Shown: piece after piece, positions 1-10,960 of the stretch | Layout: each line of letters starts with the position of its first letter | Position numbering within the stretch: the stretch's first letter is position 1 | NCBI GenBank assembly: GCA_030411725.1 | Contig: MU839849.1 | Span: 186,001 to 250,000, forward strand | Length of the DNA: 64,000 nucleotides | Origin: Echria macrotheca | Lineage: Eukaryota > Ascomycota > Sordariomycetes > Sordariales > Schizotheciaceae | Direction of reading: 5' to 3' | Position numbers and translations under genes: made by a program | The notes under the pieces: generated by a model | The model's input: the letters and a program-made list of their open reading frames with translations, nothing else | Database searches by the model: none | What the model was told of the DNA's origin: nothing

Positions 1-186
1 CTGGTCGGTAGGACTTGGGAAGAAAATAACTACGAGGCACGGAGGATCTAATTAGAGGTGTAAGAATGTGTTTCAAGCTCGGAAGCGTGGGGTGCAGACT
101 ATCTGGTGCTAATAAAGGTTGTCTTCTTCAATCTCAGACTCGGGTACAGCTTCCGACGCTACTTGACCACGGGTCTATTGGACGGC

Positions 187-495
187 TTAAGCCGCCAGAA
201 ACGGACATGGGCAAGTCTCGCTCCCTTCACCGACCGCGTCCTTGCCATCTCCCTCGCCACCCTGCTTCCTCTTTGGGCATTCACAATGGGTGCACTTCTC
301 GTCGCAGCCACCTTTCGTGCATGTATCACAGCAACCGGCCTTCGTGGCTGTGGTGTCGGGCACCTTCACCTCATCCTTCCCTGCCTCCCCTTCCTCACCC
401 ATGGGTTGCTTGAAAAACTTTTTCCATGGCTGCTCTTTCTGGTCAGAAGTCTCGGAGCCGGCTGGGGCGGCGTGATCGGGGTTGTTGGGGTCCAT
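187..495 (-). CDS. small cysteine-rich, metallothionein-like protein (102 aa)
   Basis: A short protein with nine cysteines. Seven are packed into residues 55-73 in C-C, C-x-x-C and C-x-C spacings, and a final C-x-C lies at residues 95-97. The rest is Lys/Glu/Gly-rich and hydrophilic, with no signal peptide or membrane segment. Such spacing is what metal-thiolate proteins (metallothioneins) show, so cytosolic binding of Zn, Cu or Cd is a reasonable inference, but I recognise no named family. The start is the ATG that follows a well-formed intron in the presumed 5' UTR (512-571, donor GTAAGT, branch CTAAC, acceptor CTAG). The reading frame stays open above this ATG but would run into the intron. 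It could also be an unrelated cysteine-rich stress protein. Confidence 0.6.
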   Translation of the reverse strand: MDPNNPDHAAPAGSETSDQKEQPWKKFFKQPMGEEGEAGKDEVKVPDTTATKAGCCDTCTKGGCDEKCTHCECPKRKQGGEGDGKDAVGEGSETCPCPFLAA

Positions 496-511
496 CTTGA
501 ATCGCAGCAGC

Positions 512-571
512 CTAGAGGAGACACACGTGTTAGGTGACGTGGCATGCCAGAGAGCAAGGTTCATGACTTAC
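512..571 (-). other. likely 5'-UTR intron of the cysteine-rich gene
   Basis: On the minus strand the stretch starts GTAAGT, has a CACCTAACAC branch-site match and ends CTCTAG, 16 bases before the ATG. The bases before the donor contain stops in the coding frame, so this looks like a leader intron rather than a coding one. Confidence 0.5.
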
Positions 572-1029
572 CAGGTACCTAGTTTAGGGTCTCAGAATTG
601 TTTCTTCTTGCCAGCGATGTTGATTTGCTTGTGGGGATTGGGCAAGGACCGTCACATCTCTGGCGAACCACGCCATCATTAAATGCTTCAAACCAGCGTC
701 TGACTGGGCTCAGTTTCGGCGCAACGCGTTATCCGTGATGTTTTGAGGCTCTGCGAGTCTGCCTAGGTGTCGGATGAGAGCAACACAAATGCGTAAAAGA
801 TCAGGAAGCAGGACGTGGGGGAAAGATTCTCATTTGCTGTTGTCCAGTTGCAGTTGGGAAGGCTCTGGCCCATGGGACGCAGTCCCTCCCACACGAGTGG
901 TCGCCGCAACAGGACTTCATAGGCCCAAACACATCGGGCCTCAACCGCCTGGCGGATCGAGCGTTGGGCGCTCGAACATCCCGTGTTCATCCAAATGCTG
1001 CATGCGCGGTGGTGATATGGCTTTTGTTT
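572..1029. other. intergenic, tandem minus-strand genes
   Basis: Holds the upstream region of the cysteine-rich gene and the 3' flank of the NLR gene. Only short overlapping frames without splice support were seen. Confidence 0.5.
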
Positions 1030-4000
1030 CTACTGGTGCAATGTAAACCTGCCGGCTTCAAAGTGAACAGCGTGGTCGACGAGGAATGCGAGCCCCTCCT
1101 TCTTCATGTCGTGCAGCTTCGTGGTGTCGGCATTGATGCCCGGCGGGGAGGAGAAAACCAAGAGGTCCCCCAGTTGGTCGAGTGCGGCTCTTTTGAGTCC
1201 CATGGCCTGCTCGGGTTCGTCGAGGGCTTCAAGAATCAGGCTGTGAAGATATTCGGCGCGAATGATGCATTCCCGCGGCCAGAAAGAGTCATCGGGATCC
1301 CCGATGCAGTTGGTGATGGTGGATCTGCACATCAAGAATGTCAGTAAATCCATTGTGTGTGGTTGAGGGCGTTGCATACCTGGCCTCCTTCAATTGTCCC
1401 ATTTGGTACAACGCGAGAGCCTTTGCGTAAAGGTTGTTGCGTGTATACGCGCTTGTGTCGCCGAAAATCTGCCTGCAGAGTCTGCAGTCCTCCTCGAATA
1501 CTGCTAGTGCCTCGGCTACTCTTCCCGCACTCATGAGACAGGTGCCGTAGATGAACCGGAAGTTGGTGTAGGCGGCGTCATCCGGCCCGTCTTTTCGGAG
1601 CATGTCCGATGCCCGCCGGCTCAGCTGTAATCCCTCGTCGACTTTTCCTTGGCCGAGCTTGATGATGGCCAGATTCTTCATTGGCTCGGCATACTCGAAC
1701 GGGGGTAGATCCTGTTGGAGGCCCTGCTTTATTGTTTCAGACAGCGCGATGTGCCCTTCCGCCTCGGAATACATGCCCGCATCAATGAGTTGGCACGCCA
1801 TGTCGTTGTGTGCATTGGCCAGGAGCACTTGTCCCAGGAAACTGTCTTCACTGCCGCAGCTCCGCGCGGCGTAATCTTTGCGAAGCTGAAGAACCTCGGT
1901 CATGCACTCCATCGCCTTCTGTCTGCCTTTAAGACCTTGGGTGTTGGCTATAATGGCCCACGAAATCTGCAAAGACGCTGCCTCGAACTTGGCGATGTCT
2001 TGTCGAGTGACTGAAACCCGCTCCTTTGTTCCCTTCGGACCGAAGAACCAACGGACACGCGGGGTGGCTGATCGTAGTTGCTCGCAAATTGATCCCCCAG
2101 TCTTTAAGATGCGGAGCCCAGTTTTGGCAAGTCGGGCTTCGTAGAGGTAGTAGCCCGTACCAACCAGAAGCTTGGCGAATTCGAACCGACTCTTTGGGCT
2201 GTGATGGCGATGAAGACTCTCGAGCCGGCTGAAGACCTCCTCTAGTCTTTGGACGTGAGGTGCGTATCTTTGGTGCAGAGGCCATTGGTCGATGGCGGGA
2301 ACCATTAATTCCGGAAACTCGGGAAGGACGCGGGTGAGAAGTGCCACAGCTTGGTCGAACGTCTGCTGGAGGAGAGCCGGGCTGCGCTTCATGTCTCGCA
2401 GCACTTTCTCTTGTAGAAGAGGATGGATCCAGTAGAATGCTGTCCCGTCCTCCACCGGCCCGTGGAACTCGACAAGATGGCGAGACACGAGAGGCACCCG
2501 TATTTCGCGGCAAAACCTGTGTCCCGTTTAGTCAGTGTTGTCGATATAGGGATTAGGGATTTACGTACTGCACTGTATTGGTAATGCGGAGGAAGCTGAG
2601 TTTCAGCTCTTGGGAATCTTCGGAGAGAAGCTCTTGCGGGATGCAGTGCGCAGAAAACAAACTCATGATACGCAGCACCGCCATGGCTGCTGGCGGCAAT
2701 TTGTTGAGGTGGAGGGCGACGTTGAAGCCCCGATTCACGTTTCGCTCTGACCGACTGACTGCGGTCTCAGGCGTGAGGATGTCAAAGACATGTCCCTCCT
2801 CGCTCCAAGATCTGTTCAGTCCCTGAAGGGCGTCCTCCAATAATATATCACCATCCGCCACGCAGCCAGCAATATGGGCGAGTAGCAGCGGAAGGCCGCT
2901 TACTGCCTGGGAAATTTTTCGAGCAGTCTTCATGTCGTCGTTAGGAGAGGTGGTTGCACGGCCTGGTTTTTTCATAGGCAGGTGTTTCAAGAGAAGGCCA
3001 GCACCATCATCGTCGTTGAGAAGTTCAAGAGGTACTTCGGAGGTGATCCAGTCACAATGTGCCAGAGACCTGTTCTGTGTCGTGACGAGGATACTGCCGT
3101 GCAAGCACTTGGGCCAGTACCGCTTCAACAGGATGGCAGAGTCAGCATTGTCGAAGACTAACAGCCAACTCTGGTCTGCAGAACCCATCAGTAATCAGTC
3201 CGGTATTGTCAGGCAGGGTTGCTTACGCTCAGCAAGCCAGTCTTGGGCCGCCTCGATGTGGGATAGAATAGCGGAGGTGTGATGAATGGACGCGGACCCC
3301 GCCTTGTGCGGAATTTTGCTGAAAGTCTCGGCCAGTCGCATCTCGTCCTCCGCCTCGACCCAGATGATGTGGGCGAAGTCATTTCGTCTGGTATAACAGA
3401 ATTGAAGTGCCACCTGGGATTTTCCCACCCCCGTCATGCCGTGAAGAACACACGATCTTTGCTGATGCGGATCAGGGGCGAGATTATCCTTGAGCTGGTT
3501 TAGCTCAACAGTTCTGCCAAAGAAGCGGGTGTTACGCGCGCGTGGAACGGAGAAGGCCCGTCTCGTAACAGCACTGCCGCAGATGGGCTGGCAGTGTGCA
3601 TGACAGCCCAAGGCATTTTTCTCGTGGAAAGCCAATTGCGCTTCCTCAGCAAACTCGAACGTCTCCTTTCGGATTCGGTCAATCGTGCCTTTTATGCTGG
3701 TCGAGAGTGGTCCGTAGAGCAGCAAGCCCCTGAAGAAGTGGACTGGAGGGCTGGTTAGTCCCAGTCCCGACACTTTGCACGGTATAGCAGGATGCCCAGA
3801 TGCAACTCACTAAAAAGGCCATGTCTCAGGAACCTGACCGTGTCCACGCAAAAGTCAAGGAAATGACAGTAAATATTGTAGAGAGCCCTTCGCAGGGGTC
3901 CTCGTTCCGGGTACAGCCTCATATACCCCTCAAACCGGGGCATCGAGCGGGTAACGGAGTCTAGGGCGTCCAGAATGCTAGCCATGACACGGGATGATTC

Positions 4001-4443
4001 CGCGGCTGTCTTTGGAGGATAAGTCAGCAAACTTTGAAGCTTGTTCACCGCCTCCGCAACCCGAAAAATAGCGACCAAAACGGAAAGTTTGACACACTAG
4101 CAAAACTAAATGCACACTCCCCCAAACCTAAAAGGTTCACAGGTATCAGCAATTGCTGCAATAACACGGCAGGGGTTGAACGGACAAAAGCGGCAGCCGA
4201 TGTCCCGGCCTGCGAGATGGAGTTGATGGCGGCGCTGAGAGCCCGCAGGCGGTCTACAACGGGATCCAGTTTCGAGAACGCCACAGTGGAACGCCTCGAT
4301 ATATACTCATCCCGAAGCCGGCAGACATCGTGGAGGAGAGCGTCAGGTGAGGTGATGCTAACTGAGTTCTGGCTCCGCGAAAGGGACGTGAGTGAAGCCG
4401 CTCTACTATTCCGAGCGGATTCCCAAAGCAACTCGGCGGACAT
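1030..4443 (-). CDS. NB-ARC/TPR NLR-type STAND protein (about 1047 aa)
   Basis: Predicted signal-transducing NTPase of the fungal NLR class, acting inside the cell. Exons: 4443-4141, 4096-3811, 3742-3227, 3175-2569, 2516-1380, 1324-1030. An N-terminal all-helical domain (residues 1 to about 240) resembles the helical regions found ahead of fungal STAND ATPases. An NB-ARC domain follows, with a P-loop GMTGVGKS near residues 298-305 and Walker B LLVFDNAD near 372-379. Then come a winged-helix-like segment and a long C-terminal superhelix with TPR-like Ala/Leu helices (AEALAVFEEDCR, QMGQLKEAR). TTG frames extend further 5', but the first good ATG (AAAATGTCC) is at 4443. The first intron (4140-4097) is the least certain; the other four have strong donors and CTAAC/CTGAC branches. 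By family it would be a non-self sensor or cell-death regulator. Ligand and effector are unknown. Confidence 0.85.
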
Positions 4444-4948
4444 TTTAGCACGGCGGACACTGTCAAGCACTGTTCGGGAGTTCTGGAGTCGGAGAAAAAT
4501 TCGTGGCACTTGGGGTGCATGTACAGAATCAAAGGACAAGGGGCGACGATCGGGGAAGACGGCATGGGACTTAACCGGCTGTCACCCGCCTTAACATACC
4601 GACCATGCGGCTCGGCAGGGCTGCTATAGGTGCCACGCAACTGATCACACCGCCACTCAGTGTGCGTCTGCCCCAATACCCCAACGGCCCAACCCTCCTC
4701 CAGTCTCTTGGGGATGGACAAGACGTGGGACAATGCAGCTCCCCGTAGGGCCTAGTTCCCCGGATTGGGGGTATTGGGGGTCAGATCCTCGGCTTCAGTT
4801 GCCGGCGGAAGGCTGCCGGGGGATACTGCCTGGCTCATAAGACGTCGGGTGCCCCTCAAACTGTTGCAAGTGTTCTTCGGATCGGGTACGTTACGCGCCC
4901 AATCCTATTGATAAACCCGCCGCCCGCACCATTCCATCAGCGCCCAAC
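4444..4948. other. divergent intergenic region
   Basis: 505 bp shared by the NLR (minus) and the serine hydrolase (plus), so both promoters must lie here. No clear TATA box or repeat was seen. Confidence 0.5.
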
Positions 4949-6697
4949 ATGGTCGAGCCCAAGCTCATTGCCGCACGTCTGGCCGACGTCACCAACGTGA
5001 TTGCCCGCTCAATCTGCAACATCTCGGGTGTGGCAGGTATGTCAGTAGGAGTGGTGCACCATGGCGAAGTCATCTACACAGACAACCTCGGCACGCGCCA
5101 CGTCAACCGCGACGAGCCCAGCTGGGTGCCGACGTCCAAGACCATTTATAACATTGGCTCCATCAGCAAGTCGTTCGCCGCCGCGGCCATCGGGCGGCTC
5201 TTCCACGACAGTGACCATGTCGACTGGTACACGCCCGTCGAGGAAATCCTGCAAGACTTCCAACCGGCCGACAAGCGGCTCCGGGGCCTGCTGGCAACGT
5301 CGGACTTCATGTCCCACCGCTCGGGCTTGTTCGGTGACTTGTCTCTGGCGCTGCAGGGAGACTTTGAGTTTCTGTTGCCGCGCCAGGAGCTGGTGCGCAC
5401 CGTTGGGCAGCTCGAGACCATTGCGCCTTTCCGCCAGTCATGGCACTACAATAACTGGGGCTACAGCGTGGTTGGCGAGATCATCGAGGAGCTGTCTGGC
5501 CGCGACTTTGGCGACTACCTCGACGAGACGGTCATTGGCCCGCTCAACCTGAGTGACACCACCAGCAGGCCCAACTTTGGAGATGCCCATGACTTTGCTG
5601 ACGCCCACTTCTCGCTCCGAGACGGCACGTGCTACCCGGCTCCAAGACGGTACTACTTCAAGGACAGCCTTTTCGAGGCCGCCGCCGGGATATACTCCAA
5701 CGTAGACGAGATGTTGCAGTGGGGACTGGCCATCCTCCGGGCCGAGAGCAACCCGGACACCAGTCCGCTCCGGCACATGCAGATTTCCACCCTGGTCAGT
5801 AACCAAATCCCACTAGACAACCCGTCGCACGACTTCCGCTTCTATGGTATGGGCTGGATCCGGACCCAGCTTCCGGGCGTGGTCGGTCTGCAGGGTGACA
5901 ATCCGGAGCTGCTCGAACTGCACGAGCTTCCCGTCCTCGGTGCCGGCGGTCCGTCCATGCTCACGTACTACCATCAGAGCTCTGCTCCGGGGTACTACTC
6001 GGCTATCTTTCTGTTCCCTGAAACCGAGTCGGTCGTGGTTGTCATGACTAATAGCATGCCCCTGAATGACGCGGCAGACTGGATAATCCAGGCTTATATA
6101 TCCGCACTTTTCAACTTTCCCACGACGGCCGACTACGTCGAGCTGGCGGAGAGAAGTGGCAAAAGCAAACTGCAAAAGTCCGACGAAGTCCTGAAGCGGA
6201 TGAGAGAGATTAGAGACAATCATCCCCATGACAAGCCACTCCCCGCTTCTACCTACGTCGGCACCTACGTCAACAGCATCAAGAACTTCCACATCGAGAT
6301 TCTCGAGGGCCCCACAGGCCCAGGCCATCCCCAGGACACACGCCATCTCGAAATGCGGTTCCAGGGGAGGGAATCGCAACGCTATCAGCTCCGGCACCTG
6401 TACGGACAAGTTTATGAGTGGGCTGTTGACTTTGACGAGGCAGCAAAAAGGGGACGGGCGGTTATCTGGGACCCGGAGTATTTTCTTGTGCACTTCACGC
6501 TCGGAGCCGATGGTAGCCGCGCGAATGCACTGTCTTGGGCTGCGTTCACGGATGTCAGGCCGGGGGGGATCATCATGCATCGTGATGATGACCGGGAGGG
6601 CAACGGGAGGGTGGTTGAGGAGAGTAGCTTTTCCATCGGAGGCATGCTTCGGAATGTATGTTGTTCTCTCCTGGGGCGGTTCGTTGGTGAACTGTAG
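4949..6697 (+). CDS. beta-lactamase/PBP-like serine hydrolase (582 aa)
   Basis: Single-exon gene of the class-C beta-lactamase fold, the family of penicillin-binding proteins, esterases and transesterases. The SxxK catalytic motif is SISK (residues about 72-75) in the context NIGSISKSFAAAA. The tyrosine motif is Y-N-N (HYNNWGYSVVGEI), followed by conserved family elements PGYYS and VVVMTNS. A roughly 150-residue C-terminal part after the catalytic domain resembles the lipocalin-like tail seen on many fungal members. There is no signal peptide, so it is probably cytosolic. Substrate cannot be told: relatives include esterases, transacylases of polyketide pathways and peptidases, but no biosynthetic core gene lies nearby. 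It is transcribed divergently from the NLR gene. The start at CAACATGG is the first ATG of the frame. Confidence 0.85.
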   Translation: MVEPKLIAARLADVTNVIARSICNISGVAGMSVGVVHHGEVIYTDNLGTRHVNRDEPSWVPTSKTIYNIGSISKSFAAAAIGRLFHDSDHVDWYTPVEEILQDFQPADKRLRGLLATSDFMSHRSGLFGDLSLALQGDFEFLLPRQELVRTVGQLETIAPFRQSWHYNNWGYSVVGEIIEELSGRDFGDYLDETVIGPLNLSDTTSRPNFGDAHDFADAHFSLRDGTCYPAPRRYYFKDSLFEAAAGIYSNVDEMLQWGLAILRAESNPDTSPLRHMQISTLVSNQIPLDNPSHDFRFYGMGWIRTQLPGVVGLQGDNPELLELHELPVLGAGGPSMLTYYHQSSAPGYYSAIFLFPETESVVVVMTNSMPLNDAADWIIQAYISALFNFPTTADYVELAERSGKSKLQKSDEVLKRMREIRDNHPHDKPLPASTYVGTYVNSIKNFHIEILEGPTGPGHPQDTRHLEMRFQGRESQRYQLRHLYGQVYEWAVDFDEAAKRGRAVIWDPEYFLVHFTLGADGSRANALSWAAFTDVRPGGIIMHRDDDREGNGRVVEESSFSIGGMLRNVCCSLLGRFVGEL

Positions 6698-7031
6698 GCT
6701 TTGCTGGCTATCTAAACGACGGGTACTACCATTTCGAGTCATGAATGCATGCCTATTTTTTCCCCCTAGTAAGATCTCGAGGCACTTCCCCTTGGACGTC
6801 AATGTCATGAATGCAAGATATAAAAAATAAAAAAAAATAAAAAAGAAGAAGAAGAACGAGGAAAAATGCGAGACAACCCGTGATGCAACCATACTAAATA
6901 AAATGCTCTATTATGTATCTGCAATCATAGTATAATTATAGCCCGCTCATGCGCCGTGTAGCCAGTGTATCGAGAAGAGATGGAAACGGAGCGGTGTCGA
7001 CTGGTCGTCGACGGGTCGGAGAATAAAGTCG
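6698..7031. other. 3' flank with A-rich tract
   Basis: Contains an A/AAG-rich low-complexity run (about 6820-6862) just after the hydrolase gene, probably within or beyond its 3' UTR. No gene seen. Confidence 0.5.
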
Positions 7032-7491
7032 TCATTTCCGCCAGTTGCATGAACCCTGCTTGACGATGCCCCAATACATGAACAAGCCCATGCTGATGAA
7101 TATCGTCAGAACTATCCTTTGTCAGTATCCGACATCAAATATCAAAAGGGATAGACATACGGACGGCAATCGTCTCCACGGCCGTGTGGTCGATTTCTCT
7201 CCTGACGAGGGCCTGCCGGGTGTGAATCAGCCCTCGCATGAGGTCGTTGCCATCCGGAAAATGCAGCGCCGGCATTTTACTTTGTTGACCGTGTCTCGAA
7301 ACCGAGAATATCACCGACTGGATTGCATCATCTGCGCTGAAGAAAAAGTCGTGCCTGCACAATCGGTGGCCGCTCCGGGCAGCTTGGCGAAGGGGAAGGA
7401 AGACGTCGAGAAAATTCGGATCCGAAGATCTGGTCTGCAGTGCCGCAAAGGGGCCGTCAGTGCTAATAAGTACTGGGTGCCCAGAGATCCG
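7032..7491 (-). pseudogene. possible gene relic with one intron
   Basis: A minus-strand frame is open from 7491 and reads through a good intron (7160-7112: GTATGT donor, ACTGAC branch, ATAG acceptor). It ends with a hydrophobic segment (TIFISMGLFMYWGI) and a stop at 7032. It encodes roughly 136 residues, but the first in-frame Met lies far inside and a TAG sits directly upstream. It therefore looks like the 3' end of a decayed membrane-protein gene. I do not recognise the family. A short genuine gene with an unseen first exon is the alternative. Confidence 0.3.
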
Positions 7492-8817
7492 CTAGGCTCA
7501 AAGACCCGGGGCCGAAACACACTTGGTCCTCGCACCTGGCCCTACGGCACTCACGAGTGTATAGATGGCCCCGTCCCCGCCAGAAAAGCAACGGGGCCCA
7601 GACGTCGTTCCGGCCTTTGTTGTGGGGGATGAGACGAGATTTTCGAAACCGCATGGGTTTTTGGTGGGGGCCGGCCGGCCGGGTGGTACGATGTCATCGT
7701 GCGACATGCCATGGCCTGTTTCATCCTCGGGGTTGGCAACATGGGTCTATGGCGTCTGTTCGTCCGCCCCACCTTGGCTCAGCAGCATGTCTGCCAAGAC
7801 GGGGTCAGTCAACAAGTGAAGCTCGGCTGGGCCGTGGCTTGCAATGGCATCTGGGAGGAGACTCAGGAGGCGATGGCGGTTATAAGCTGCTGCCGACCCC
7901 CTTCTCGACATTCTTCAATGTGCTCCGGGAGGGTCACCGCGATGGGGTCATGCCAAGACTTTATGACACCTCAGTGACCAGTCTCGGCAACTCACAACTA
8001 CCAGCAGCGCGTGACTACAGAAAGGAGGAAGTGAACGGCCAATTATTAGCTTCCAACTGGACTATCTTCCCAGGATCTACGAACGGGTATCAAGCCCCCA
8101 GCTCGGGTCACCTGCCTGATCTTTTGAGAAACACGCACAATAGATCATGACCAACCGTCTTGTTGGTCTCGGGTATGAACCACTCGCGATCTACTGCGAA
8201 CTTGCTCAAAACCTGTTTAGCGCTGATTGAACTGTAATGATTGCAAAGACTGGGTGGATAGGTACCGGCGAAGGGTCTCACTTAACCAGGTTAATAGCAT
8301 GCCACCAGTAATCAGTCTTATCCCGGGCAGTTATGGCTGACTTCACATTAGTCCTCTAGAAACAGATTTAAACAGTAGGACCGTTTTCCCAATCTGAGAT
8401 GAGTAGGATGTTTATATATACGATCCTTCAAGTCGGCCAGACTCCATTTCCACGAACGAACTGATTTTTCCCAGAACATTCCGCAGACCGCCCACCTACA
8501 CCAATTCTGCGAGCCTCTCCTGCAAGGGTCAAGTTTCTCTTGGCAAATGTAACAAGAAATAGTTCCCAGACTACTCGACCAGCGAGCGAATAACAGACAG
8601 CCAACAAGTGGAACGATGTGCCATCGCGACGCTAATGGCGGATCGCCAACAACGACTTCGCCTTGTTGGGCTTCGGGGCTCTTGGTGGGACGTGGGGAAC
8701 ACCTATCCCAGTATCCCATCAGCACACATAAGGAGAGGATAAAAGCTCGAACGACTCCAAGCCCTGCTTGACCGGTTGGGTCCACCCTGAATCTCCCTTC
8801 CTCGCTCTAGCAACAAA
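7492..8817. other. intergenic, no supported gene
   Basis: About 1.3 kb with only short overlapping frames and no coherent spliced protein. The last 100 bases before the epimerase ATG contain GATAAAAG at about 8738, which may act as its TATA-like element. Confidence 0.45.
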
Positions 8818-9957
8818 ATGTCGCAGAAAATCCTCATCGCCGGCGCAACCGGCTACGTAGGCGGCACCATCATCGCCCGTCTCCTCGCGCGTCCCGACGC
8901 GGCCCTCCAAAAAGTCCACCTCGATCTGCTCGTGCGCACCCAAGACGCCGCCGACAAGCTCCTCGCCACCTACGGCGACCGCGTCACCCCCATCCTCTGG
9001 GCCGGCCTCCACGACACCTCCTCGATCGAGACCATCGCTTCCACCTACGACCTCGTGATCACCGTCGCGTCAGGCTTCATCGCGCCCGGCGCGCAGGCCA
9101 TCGTCCGCGGTCTCGTCGCCCACAAGGAATCCCATCCCAGATCCGTGCCGTGGATGCTCCACATCTCGGGATGCACGAACCTCGCCGACCGGCCGATCAC
9201 CGGCGTCGCCGAGCCCGGCCGGGTCTGGACAGACGAGAAGTCGCGCGAGGTATACGACTGGTGCGTGGCAAGGGAGGCCGAGTCGCGCTACCCGCAGCGC
9301 ACGACCGAGATCGGCGTCTTGTCCCTTGCCGACGAGCTGGGGATCCATGCGGTGAGCCTCAACACGCCCGTCATCTTCGGCGAGGGCGAGGGCCTGTTCA
9401 ACCGGCAGGGGCTGATCATCCCCACCCTGCTGCGCTATGTCCTGGCGAATGGGTATGGCTTCAAGCTGAACGACACGGCGAATTTCGACTGGGTTCGTGT
9501 TGCTGACCTCGCCGATGCGTATATCCTGCTTGTCAAAATCATTCTGGAGTCCGAGGACCGTGGTGTTGGGACGATACCCTCGGGCAAAGAGGGGATTTTG
9601 TTTCCTGCGGTGGGGAGGGTGTTGCAGACTGAGATTTTTGACCGGTGTCTGGATGTTTGTTTTGACCAGGGCGTGTTGCCTCGCGAGGGGACGCCGGCGG
9701 CCAAGGAGGTGCGGCTCAAGACACTGAGAGAGGTGGCGGATGAGGCGACGGCGGGGATGTTGGATCTGGCGGAGCAGGGGTGGGCGGGGAATAAGGCTAT
9801 GACGGGGACAGTTCTCAGAAAGCTTGGGTGGGAGCTAAAGCACGGAGTTGAGGCGTGGGAGAGGGATTTTGTGGATGAGTTTGTGGCGCTGAAGGAGGGG
9901 AGGAGGGCGGTTACGTTTGAGAGTTGTATTGGGACGAGTAAGGGGAGCAGTTATTAG
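8818..9957 (+). CDS. NAD(P)-dependent epimerase/dehydratase-like protein (379 aa)
   Basis: Extended/atypical short-chain dehydrogenase with an N-terminal Rossmann fold. The nucleotide motif GATGYVGG lies at residues 8-15, preceded by beta-strand KILIA. Residues about 70-85 (DLVITVASGF) form the usual third strand near the cofactor. An ISG segment in place of the catalytic Ser region, and no clear YxxxK, suggest an atypical or sugar-nucleotide/NmrA-like member. It is intronless and cytosolic, with no signal peptide. The start is supported by the context AAAATGTCG. Such proteins often act on small hydroxylated substrates, but the substrate is unknown and no neighbour indicates a pathway. Confidence 0.8.
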   Translation: MSQKILIAGATGYVGGTIIARLLARPDAALQKVHLDLLVRTQDAADKLLATYGDRVTPILWAGLHDTSSIETIASTYDLVITVASGFIAPGAQAIVRGLVAHKESHPRSVPWMLHISGCTNLADRPITGVAEPGRVWTDEKSREVYDWCVAREAESRYPQRTTEIGVLSLADELGIHAVSLNTPVIFGEGEGLFNRQGLIIPTLLRYVLANGYGFKLNDTANFDWVRVADLADAYILLVKIILESEDRGVGTIPSGKEGILFPAVGRVLQTEIFDRCLDVCFDQGVLPREGTPAAKEVRLKTLREVADEATAGMLDLAEQGWAGNKAMTGTVLRKLGWELKHGVEAWERDFVDEFVALKEGRRAVTFESCIGTSKGSSY

Positions 9958-10960
9958 GGTCTTTGTTGCCTTATCTCAACCGTCGCGACGGTGCATCGTC
10001 TGGCTCGATTTATTTCTCTCCTCTGCTGTCTGATATCGCCGGCAGCCTCCCTTAGTACGACCACAAAAACCAAAACATTCTCAATGAATAGCCTGTTTCC
10101 GGCCTTCCCTGTATCACCCCGACAGCACAATCCATCCTTACCATCTTCTGTTACAGGCGCGACGGACTTGGGTTGCTCAGCGCCTCACTGAGGAAGTGAG
10201 CTGAGGCTATCGATGCAACAGGAAACCCGGGCATCCATCCCCTGGGAAAAGTCAAAAACAGAGCCCAGATATTGCCCAACCATCACTATCCACGATGCAT
10301 ATTCGATCCGGCAAGATGATTCGACCGCATGTTCCCCGGATTACAACACAAACCTCTTGACCAGATCTGGGCATCATCCGCCGCCCCCAGACCATCTCGA
10401 ATCGGTAAGCTGGGGAGAATTTCCCCGAAAGTGTGTCTGGTAAATGGCCCCTGCGCCGCATCCCGTTGGCGGAACAAGCTTCGCGGCAATCTATTCTGAA
10501 GTGCCGGTGATCTATGCCCCAAGCCATAATGCGGGGTCGCCTACTGACTACCGTCCCGAGCCCGCCCCTTTTCAGTCCAAGGCATCTAGATCCCGGCGGC
10601 AAGGGGGATGGGTCCGCGTCAGTGCTTTCCAGGTTTGTGCCCGTTGATTGGGGGATGGATGGCATGTTGCACTGGGGTCTGTTATTGAGCTTGTGGTGAC
10701 CAATGGTGATGGTCCCTGGAATAGGGGGGATATTTGTGCACATGTTCCGCTTGGCGCGCTTGGAAGGGTGCTCTGAATCCTTACTCTGGATCCTGAACTG
10801 AAGCAAAGAGATAGTGTCACAGGGTCGCTGGACTCCTGTATCCATGGCAGAACAATAGGATGAAGGTTCATATAATATGGGATGCTTTCAAGACCCACGA
10901 GCAGTCCAGCATGCCTTGGCGCGTTCATCTTGCAACTGGGACATTCTCTGATCTTCAAAC
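9958..10960. other. upstream region of the GH11 xylanase gene
   Basis: 1 kb without a supported gene. It carries a CTGGGG core (near 10673) fitting the CreA SYGGRG consensus and a TATA-like element close to the xylanase start. These are matches to short motifs only. Confidence 0.45.
10869..10878 (+). promoter_or_regulatory. TATA-like element of the xylanase gene
   Basis: CATATAATATGG lies about 85-90 bp upstream of the GH11 ATG, the spacing expected for a strongly induced fungal secreted-enzyme gene. Confidence 0.45.

Noticed and set aside
6820..6862. A-rich tract as a possible retroelement poly-A tail
   Set aside because: No reverse-transcriptase frame or target-site duplication nearby. 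It fits a simple low-complexity 3' flank.
5813..6892. 359-residue minus-strand frame opposite the serine hydrolase
   Set aside because: No domain, and it ends in a poly-Phe run encoded by the A-rich 3' flank. The sense strand has the SxxK enzyme.
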